Origin: Scylla paramamosain
Taxonomy: Eukaryota > Arthropoda > Malacostraca > Decapoda > Portunidae
Assembly: GCF_035594125.1 (NCBI RefSeq)
Contig: NW_026973726.1
Span: forward strand, 62,001 to 126,000
DNA length: 64,000 nucleotides
Direction of reading: 5' to 3'
Part shown: positions 49,145 to 64,000 of the stretch, piece by piece
Numbering within the stretch: the first letter of the stretch is position 1
Layout of the letters: every line of letters starts with the position of its first letter
Position numbers and translations under genes: made by a program
The notes under the pieces: model-generated
What the model saw: only the letters and a program-made list of their open reading frames with translations
What the model was told of the DNA's origin: nothing
The model's database searches: none

Positions 49145-51524
49145 CTTCAGAAACAAGTCCTTTCACTGTTTATGAGCATGTTAGGTACCAAGAAGCTAAA
49201 AACCAAGGAAAGCACCCTATAGGAGAAAACAAAAGATTACAAAAACTTTTCTTTTCAGTGCTTATGAGCTACTTACATACAAAAACACTTAAACGCATCC
49301 AAAACGCCTTTTTTTTTTACTGAATAACATTACCAAAAAAGCGTATATTTTCAATGTTTTGAGTTTGTTACGCAAAAAAAAGTAACCTAAGACATTATGA
49401 GAAACTTATATAAAGAGCGTTTTTGAGCTTCTCAGGTACCAAAACGCGAAAATGAATAAATAATACTCTCTTTAGAGAAACACAACAATATTAGATACCA
49501 AAACGCTAAAAAGCAACGAAAGCTCCCTATTTGGAAAAGCAAAACATTACCAAAAGCGTGTCTTTTGAAAGTTTTTACAGCTACTTACGTACCAAAACGC
49601 TAAAATGCATGCAAAGCACATTTTATGGAGATACAGAATAACATTACCAGAAACGTGTATTTTGAGTTTTTTTTTTATCTTACGTATAAAAAAAAGCAAA
49701 AATGCATGCAAAGTATCCTAAATGGCGATACGAAAAGAAATAAAAAGACACTTCATTTATCAGTGTTTTTGAGATTCTTAGGTAGCAAAATGCACAAATG
49801 CATGTATAACATTATATATGAAGAAACAGAAGAACATTTTGGTACGTAATACAAACACTGAAAAAAACACGTTTCTAGAAGTGTCGTATTTTCCCTCATA
49901 TATAATGCTTTGCATGCATTTTATCGTTTTTGTCTCTCCATATAGAGTGCTATTCACTCGCTTTAGCGTTTTGGTACCTAATAAGTTGAAAACACTCCTA
50001 CTGCACGTTTCTCGTAATGTACTTTCGTATCCATGTATAGTGCACTTTGCATGCATTTTGGCGCTTTTGTACGTGACAAGCTTAAGAAATAAAATGAAAT
50101 ACTATTTTCTGGTAAGGTTATTTGTTTTTTCCATGAAGGGTATTTTGCAAGCATTTCAGCGTTTTTGTACGTAAGTAGCTGAAAAATACCCCCAAAAATA
50201 CGTTTTTTGGGGGAATGTTGTTTTTTGCTTTTCCAGTATAGGGAAGTTTTCATGCTTTTTACTGTTTTGTGGTTAACAAGTTCATATACACATATACATG
50301 GAAAATAAAAGCTACTTTGCCAAAAATGTGTCTTTTGAGTTTTTTTTTCAGCTTCTTACGTACCAAGAAGGTAAAATGCATGAAAAACACCCTTTATAGA
50401 AAAACAGAATAATATCACAAAAAAAAAAAATCATTTGAGAGTTTTTGAGCTTGTTAGGAAGAAAAACGCCATAATATATGCAAAGTATTCTATATGAAGA
50501 AAGAAAAGTCATTATGAGAAACGTGTATTATGAGTAAATTTGAGCTTCTTAGGTAGCAAAATGTGAAAACGCATGAATAGCACTCTGTATGGATAAACAA
50601 AACAACATTACCAAAAACGTGTAACGTTTGTAACAAAAACGTGTAAAAAACCTAACTAACAAACGAAACTAAATTTAATGAAACGTGTCTTTTGAATGTT
50701 TATGAAACTGCTAGGTATCAGAATGCTAAAACGCATGGAAAGATCACCATATGGGAATAAAAAACATTATCAAAAACATGTCTTCAATCTTTTTGAGCTT
50801 CTTACGTACCAAAACGCTTTTTATGGAGAAACAGAATAATATGAGCTTGTTACACAGAAAACGCAAAAATGCATGCAAAGTAACATTTATGAGGAAATGA
50901 AACGATTTTTCCAGAAACGTGTCTTTGGAGTGTTTAGACACTAAATCGATATAAAGCTTGGAAATCACTTGATTTGAACAACAAAACAACACTAAGGAAA
51001 ACGTTTCTTTTAAGTGTTTTTGAGCTTATTACATACCAAAAACCTAAGCCGCATGCAAAAAAAAAAAAAAAAAAAAAAAATTGTCATCGAGAAACATAAT
51101 AACATTTTCAAAAACTTGTAATTGGAGTGTATTTCTCATTGTTAAGTACACATGCAAAGCATGCGAAAGGAGACTAGTTTTCTAGAAAGGTGTCTTTTGA
51201 GTGTTTATCAGTGTTCTAGCTCCAAAACGATGAAAGGCATGGAAATCACACTGTAATGGAAAACAAAACATCAATAAAAATGTCTCTTTTCAGTATTTTT
51301 GAGCAACTTAGGTATCACAACGCTAAAACGCATGCAAAACACCCTTGCTGGAGAAACAGAATAACATTACCAAAAAAAAGTTTTTTTTTTTAATTATTTT
51401 TGAGGTATTTTGACGTGAAAAACGTCAAAATACATTCCAAGTACCCTATTTGATTAAATGGAAAAAAAATATTACGAGAAAGGTTTTTTTTTTTTACTTC
51501 TTAGGTAACAAACCGCTAAAAGGC
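49145..51524. repeat. Diverged monomeric satellite island 2, mixed orientation
   Basis: Reverse-oriented diverged ~96-bp units at 49145-49835 repeat 40520-41165. Forward-oriented diverged units follow at about 49838-50280 (for example GCTTTGCATGCATTTTATCG near 49910), then reverse units again to 51524. Neither part follows the A-J order. A run of more than 20 A lies near 51058-51080. The forward array resumes at ATTTTCGCGTTC near 51528. Several short open frames overlap here on both strands and none resembles a known protein. Confidence 0.78.
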
Positions 51525-57583
<6,059 letters not shown>

Positions 57584-58062
57584 CATGTAAAGCCTCCCAT
57601 ATGAGCAAAATGAAAGACCTTACCAGAAATCTGTCTTTTAAGTGTTTTTCAGTTTGTTAGGCACCAAAATGATAAATAATAAAGAACTCACTCTATGTGG
57701 GAATCCAAAAGAAAAATACTGAAAATGTGTCTTCTCAGTCTTTTACGTAGAAAAACGCCAAAACTTATGGAAACCAACCAATATCAAGAAGCAGAAAAAC
57801 ATTACCAAAAATGTATTTTTTCAGTGTTTTGAGCTTGTTCCTTACAAAAAAAAAACGCAAAAAATTGATACAAAGCACTCTATATTTGGAAACAAAGGGA
57901 CATTGCGAGAAAAGTGTATAATGAATGTTTTATAGTTTAAAAAAACACAAGGCAAAAAACGCAAAAACTCGTGTATATGGAGAAGTTTCCTAGATACCAA
58001 AGTGCTGAAACTCATGAATAACACTCTTAATTGAGAAACAGAACAACCTTACTAAATGCATG
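57584..58062 (-). repeat. Inverted D-H module, copy 6
   Basis: Reverse-oriented H (partial), G, F, E and D, about 479 bp. It is the partner of copy 1 within the long duplication: the offset is about 49,990 bp at both ends. Breakpoints are standard. Confidence 0.88.
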
Positions 58063-59199
58063 TCAAAAACACTAAAAGGCAAGTTCTTCGTAAAAGTTGG
58101 TTTTCATGAGTTTCATTATTTTGGTATCTTGGAAACTTCTCCACATATACGAGTTTTTGTGTTTTTTGCCTTGTGATTCTGGTGAAACTATAAAATACTC
58201 ATTATACACGTTTCTCGTTATATTCTTTTTTTTTTTCCCCTAATATACAGTGCTTTGCATCCATTTTTGGTTGGTTTGCATCCATTTTAGCGTTTTTCTA
58301 CGTAAATCTTTTAAAAGACACGTTTTCAGTAATTTTGTTTTGGATTTCCATATAGAGTGACTTTCATATAATCTATCGTTTTGGTGCCTAACATGCAAAA
58401 AAAAAACTCAAATGACAGGTTTCTTGTAAAGTCGTTAAATTTTCTCAAATAGGTGGCTTTGCATACACTTTATGGTTTGGTACATAACTCCGAAAAAATG
58501 TAAAATTAACTTTTTCGATAATGTTCTTTTTTCCACATAATTTCCCTAAATTTTGGCAGAATTTTGGCATCTTGGTACCTATGAACATCAATAACAAAAA
58601 AATAAAAATGCTATTTTTTTATTCATTTATTTTTCTCTATAAAGAGTGTTATTTGTAGGTTTTAACATTTTGGTATTTAAGGAACTTAAAAACATTCATA
58701 GAACACATTTCTCGTAATGTCCTTTCGTTTCCCAAATATAGGGATCTTTGCATGTATTTAAGTGTTTTTATAGGTAACATGATAAAAAACACTCAAAAAC
58801 ACTTGTTTTTGGTAATGTTTTTTTGCTTCTCCATAAAGGAGTGTTTTGCATGCGTTTTAGCGATTTGTTATGTAAGGAGCTGAAAAACACTTCACGGCAA
58901 GTTCTTGGTAAAAGTTGGTTTTATTCCAATGTAATATGATTGCCCTGCTTTTTAGTGCTTTATTACCTAACACGCTTAAAAACACTCAAAAGACACTTTT
59001 GGTAATGTCATTTTTTTATCCACATAAAGCTAGATTCGCATGCTATTTGGGGTTTTGCTAACTAAGAATGTGAAAAAAAACATTCAAAATACACGCATTT
59101 GGTAATGTTCTGTTTCTCAATTAAGATTGTTATTCATGAGTTTCAGAATTTTGGTATCGAAGAAACTTCTTTATATACACAAGTTTTTGCGTTTTTTGC

Positions 59200-59223
59200 C
59201 TTGTGGTTCTTGTTAACCACAAG
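59200..59223. repeat. Hairpin variant of sub-unit D
   Basis: Same 9-bp arms and spacer as 9499-9522, of which it is the segmental-duplication partner. Confidence 0.75.
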
Positions 59224-62194
59224 TTCTTTTGCCGGAAAATAATAAGACACTTATTATACACGTTTCTCGTAGTGTCCTTTTCTTTCCCAATAGGGAGTGC
59301 TTTGCATCTATTTTCCCTTTTTTTTTAGGTAACAAACTCAAAAAACACTCAAAATATACCTTTTTGGTAATGTTATTCTATTTTTTCATATTGGTTGGTT
59401 TCTATCCGTTTTCGCGTTTTTTTTACGTAAAACACCGAAAAGACACGTTTTCAGTAGTTTTCTTTTCGATTCCCAAAGAATATTGCCAGAATTTTGGCAT
59501 CTTAGTACTTATGAAGATGAATAACCAAAAAAAATAATTATTTTATATTTTTTTTCTCTCTATAAAGAGTGTTATTTGTGGGTTTTAACTTTTTTGGTAC
59601 TTAAGGAACTTAAAAACACTCATAATACACGTTTCCCGTAATATCATTTCGTTTCCCAAACATAAGGTTCTTTGCATGTATTTAAGCGTTTTTATAAATA
59701 ACATGATCAAAAACACTCAAAATACATGTTTTTGGCAATGCTTCTTCATAAAGGTTGTTTTGCATGCGTTTTAGCGTAAGGAGTTAAAAAAAACACTTAA
59801 AGGCAAGTTCTTCGTAAAAGTTGGTTTTATTCTCATGTAATGTGATTGTTCTGCTTTTTAGTGCTTTGTTGCACATCACGCTCAAAAACACTCAAAAGAC
59901 ACTTTTCTGGTAATATCATTTTTTTTTCCCACATAAAGCTAGTTTCGCATGTAATTTGGGATTTTCGTAACTAAGAATGTGAAAAACACTCAAAATACAC
60001 ACATTTGGTAAGGTAGTCCTGTTTCTCAATTAAAAGTGTTATTCATGCATTTCAGCATTTTGGTATATAAGAAACTTCTCTATATACACGATTTTTTTGC
60101 GTTTTTTGCCTTTTCGTTCCTGTGAAACTATAAAACACTCATTATACACGTTTTTCGTAATGTTCTTTTGTTTCCCAATATAAAGTGCTTTCCATCCATT
60201 TTCGCATTTTTTTTAGGTAACAAGCTGAAAAACACTCAAAATATATCTTTTTGGTAATATTCTATTTCTTCATATTGGTCGGTTTGCATCCGTTTTAGAG
60301 TTTTTCTTCGTAAATCACTGAAAAGACATGTTTTCAGTAATATTGCTGAATTTGCTGAAAACACTAAAAAGACAGATTTCTGGTAAAGTCGTGTAATTTC
60401 CCCATATAGGTGGCTTTGCAAGCACTTCTGGGTTTGGTAAATAATTCCGGAAAAAAGCTAAATTTTTTTTATAATGTTTTTTTATATAATTTCGCTGAAT
60501 TTTGCCTGAATTTTGGCATCTTCATACCTATGTAGATGAATAACAAAAAAAAAATTTTTATATTTTTTTAGTTGTTTTTTCTCTATTTGTGGGTTTTAGT
60601 TTTTTGGTACTTAAGGAACTTAAAAACAATCATAATACACGATTTTCGTAATGTCCTTTCGTTTCACAGACATAGGGTTCTTTGCATGTATTTAAACGTT
60701 TTTATAGGTAACATGATCAAAAACACTCAAATACATGTTTTTGGTAATGTTATTCTGTTTCTCCATAAAGGGTGTTTTGCATGCGTTTTAGCGTTTTGGT
60801 ATGTAAGGAGTTAAAAACACTTAAAGGCAACTTCTTCTTAAAAGTTAGTTTTATTCCTATATAATGTGATTATTCTGCTTTTTAGTGCTTTGTTGCATAT
60901 CACGCTCAAAAACACTCAAAAGATAATGTCATTTTTTCCCACATAAAGCTAGTTTTGCATGTAATTATGGATTTTCGTAACTAAGAATGTGAAAAACACT
61001 CAAAATACACACATTTGGTAAGGTAGTTCTGTTTCTCAATTAAAAGTGTTATTCATGAGTTTTAGCATTTTGTAAGTATGTAAGAAACTTTTCTATATAC
61101 ATGAGTTTTTGCGTTTTTTGTCTTGTGGTTCTTGTGAAACTATAAAACAATCATTATACACGTTTCTCTAAATGTCCTTTTGCTTCCCAATATAGAGTGC
61201 TTTCCATCCATTTGCGCGTTTTTTGTAGGTCAAAAACACTTTTTGGTAATGTTATTCTATTTCTTCATATTTGTTGGATTGCATCCGTTTTAGCGTTTTT
61301 CTACGTAAAACACTGAAAAGACACGTTTTCAGTAATTTTGTTTTGGATTCACATATTGACTGACTTCCATATTATTTATCGTTTTGGTGCCTAACATGCT
61401 GAAAAACACTGAAAAGACAGGTTTCCGGTAAAGTCGTTTAACTTCCTTATATAGGTGGCATGCACTTTAGATTTTGGTACATAAAAATCCGAAAAAGAGC
61501 TATAATTAACTTTTTTGATAATGTTCTTTTTTCCACATAAATTCCCTGAATTTTGGCAGAATTTTGGCGTCTTGGTACCTATGAAAATCAATATAAGAAA
61601 AAAAGCTATTTTTATTTATTTTTTTTCTCTCTATACAGTGTTATTTGTGGGTTTTAACGTTTTGGTACTTAAGGAACTTAAAAACGGTCCTAATACACGT
61701 TTCTCGTAATGTCCTTTCGTTTCCCAAACATAGGGTTCTTTGCATGTATTTAAGCGTTTTTTGTAGGTAACATGATCAAAAACACTTAAAACACATGTTT
61801 TTAGTAATGTTATACTGCATCTCCATAAAGGATTTTTTTGCATGCGTTTTAGCGTTTTGGTTTGTAAGGAGGTCATAAACACTTCAAGGCAAGTTCTTGG
61901 TAAAAAGTTGGTTTTATTCCCATGTAATATGAATGCCCTGTTTTTTTGTGATTTATTGTCTAACACGCTCAAACACACTCAAAAGATACTTCTGGTAATG
62001 TCATTGTTTTTCCAACATAGTTTCGCGTGCTATTTGGGGTTTTGCATGTGAAAATGGCTATGAATGTGAAAAAAACTCAAAATACACGCATTTGGTAAGA
62101 TTGTTCTGTTTCTCAATTAATATTGATATTCAAGAGTTTCAGCATTTTGGTATCTAAGAAACTTCTTTATGTACACTAGTTTTTGCGTTTTTTG

Positions 62195-62220
62195 ACGTGT
62201 GGTTCTGGTGAACCACAAGT
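62195..62220. repeat. Hairpin variant of sub-unit D, one arm mutated
   Basis: Duplication partner of 12517-12542. The left arm reads ACGTGTGGTTC, one base off a perfect match to GAACCACAAGT. Confidence 0.7.
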
Positions 62221-63759
62221 TCTTTTGCTAAAAAATAAGACACTCCTTGTACACGTTTCTCGTAATGTCGTTTTGTTTCCCAATAGGGAGTGCTTTGCAT
62301 CCATTTTCGCGTTTTTTGTAGGTAACAAGCTCAAAAACACTCAAAATGTACCTTTTTGGTAATGTTATTTTATTTCTTCTTATTGGTTGGTTTGCATCCG
62401 TTTTAGCGTTTTTCTGCGTAAAACACGGAAAAAACAAGTTTTCAGTAATTTTGTTTTAGATTCCCATATAGAGTGACTTACATGTTATTTACGGTTATAG
62501 TGCCTAAGAAGCTGAAAAACACTCATAAGACAGTTTTCTGGCAAAAACGTTTAATTCCCCCATATAGGTGGCTTTTCATGCACTTTAGGGTTTGGTACAT
62601 AACAATACGAAAAAAAAAAAGCTAAAATTAACTTTTTTGATAATTGACTCATAATTTCCTGAATTTTGCCCAAATTTCGGCATCTCGGTACCTGTAAAAA
62701 TGAAAAAGAAAGAAAAAAAATATCGTATTTTTTTTTATTGATTTATTTTTCTCAATAAAGAGTGTTATTTGTGGCTTTTAGCTTTTTGGTAAATAATGAT
62801 ATTAAATACACGTTTCTCGCAATGTTCTTTCATTTCCCAAAAATAGGGTTCTTTGCATGTATTTCAGCGTTTTTATTGGTAACGTGATCAAAAACACTCA
62901 AAATATATGTTTTTGGTAATAATATTCTCTTTCTCCATAAAGTGTGTTTTGCATGCGTTTTAGCGTTTTGGTATATAAGGAGCTCAAAACACTTAAAGGC
63001 AAGTTCTTGGTAAAAATTGATTTTATTGTCATGTAAAGTGATTCCCCTGCTTTTTAGTGCTTTATTGCCTATCACGCTCAAAAACACTCAAAAGACACTT
63101 TTCTGGTAATGTCATATTTTTCCACATAAAGCTGGTTTCGCATGCAATTTGGGATTTTGGTAACTAAGAATGTGAAAAGCAATCAAAATACACGCATTTA
63201 GTAAAGTTGTTCTGTTTCTCAATTAATAGTGTTATTCATGAGTTTCAGCATTTTGGTATATAGGAAACTTCTCCATATACACGAGTTTTTGCGTTTTTTG
63301 CCTTGTGGTTCTTTTGAACTATAAAACATTCATTATACACTTTTCTCGCAATGTCCCTTTGTTTCCCAATATAGAGTGCTTTGCATCAATTTTCGCGTTT
63401 TTTTTTTGTAGGAAACAAGCTCAAAAACACTCAAAATATACCTTTTTGGTAATGTTTTTCTACTTCTTGATATTGATTAGTTTGCGTCCGTTTTATCGTT
63501 TTTCTACGTAAAACAATGAGAAGACACGTTTTTAGTAATTTTGTTTTGGTTTGCCATATAGAGTGAGTTCTTTATTATTTATCGTTTTGGTGCCTAATAT
63601 GCTGAAAAACACTCAAAACACAGATATCTGGTAAGGTCGTTTAATTTCGTCATATGGGAGGTTTTGCATGCACTTTAGTGTTTGGTACATAACATGTCCT
63701 TGTTTCCCAAACATAAGGTTCTTTGCATGTATTTAAGCGTTTTTATAGATAACATTATC

Positions 63760-63910
63760 AAAAACATTCAAAATACATGTTTTTGGTAATGTTGTCAAAA
63801 ACACTCAAAATACATGTTTTTGGTAATGTTCTTTCTCCATAAAGTTTTTGGTAATGTTGTCAAAAACACTCAAAATTCATGTTTTTGGTGATGTTGTTTC
63901 TCCATAAAGT
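63760..63910 (+). repeat. Nested short tandem repeats at the J/A junction, second copy
   Basis: Partner of 14066-14218 in the long duplication, with a few base differences. It shows that the local multiplication predates the duplication. Confidence 0.8.
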
Positions 63911-64000
63911 TTGTTTTCCATGCGTTTTAACGGTTTGGTATGTAAGGAGCTCAAAAACACATATTGGCAAAATCTTGGTAAAAGTTGGTTTTATTCCCAT

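Larger units (their letters stand above)
58063..64000 (+). repeat. Forward higher-order satellite array, block 7 (to window end)
   Basis: Landmarks lie near 58577, 59500, 60526, 61576 and 62687. It repeats 8073-14306 unit for unit. Two deletions are private to this copy: about 220 bp near 58105 (B to D) and about 80 bp near 58266 (E to F). The array continues past the window edge. No gene is supported. Confidence 0.9.

Noticed and set aside
51058..51080. Run of A as an insertion tail near 51060
   Set aside because: The flanks are ordinary diverged satellite on both sides and no element body is present.

Overview
This 64 kb window is almost entirely satellite-like DNA. It looks eukaryotic and probably animal, perhaps arthropod. 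The basis is an AT-rich, multi-level repeat array with no recognisable host gene, interrupted by one non-LTR retrotransposon whose proteins resemble the RTE-like, 'craniofacial development protein 2-like' endonuclease-reverse transcriptases common in invertebrates. The species cannot be named from the sequence alone.

Array structure. The ancestral unit is about 96 bp. Most copies carry a GCATGC-like core, a T-rich left half and an end box of the form CTCAAAAACACTCAAAA. Ten diverged sub-units, called A to J here, follow a fixed order and form a higher-order repeat of about 1.1 kb. A clean example is 46360-47474. Sub-units D (about 147 bp) and I (about 187-205 bp) are longer; I carries an inserted A-tract/T-tract segment. 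A landmark inside I (around GGTACCTATGAAGATGAA) recurs about 47 times. Above this level there are multi-kb super-repeats: 24169-29976 is repeated by 29977-36220, and 6892-14306 is repeated by 56877-64000 and runs off the window edge.

Layout. Forward array fills 1-19968, 23183-39700, 41843-49144 and 51525-64000. Six short modules (7590-8072, 18624-19098, 23889-24168, 29502-29976, 35744-36220, 57584-58062) hold sub-units D to H in reverse orientation, with shared breakpoints in the five complete ones. Two islands (39701-41842 and 49145-51524) hold much more diverged, mostly reverse-oriented 96-bp units without the ten-part order; they share a block of about 0.65 kb. A (TA)93 microsatellite lies at 52657-52842.

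The only recognisable genes belong to the retrotransposon at 19969-23182 on the minus strand. It has an APE-type endonuclease domain followed by a reverse transcriptase domain and a conserved RTE-like C-terminus. It ends in a 9-bp tandem tail and is flanked by a 5-bp putative target duplication. One frameshift and two in-frame stops break its coding region, so this copy is probably inactive. The many other short open frames are by-products of the repeat, whose 96-bp period is a multiple of three. No tRNA, rRNA, CRISPR array or host protein gene was found. All identities quoted are by eye and were not computed.
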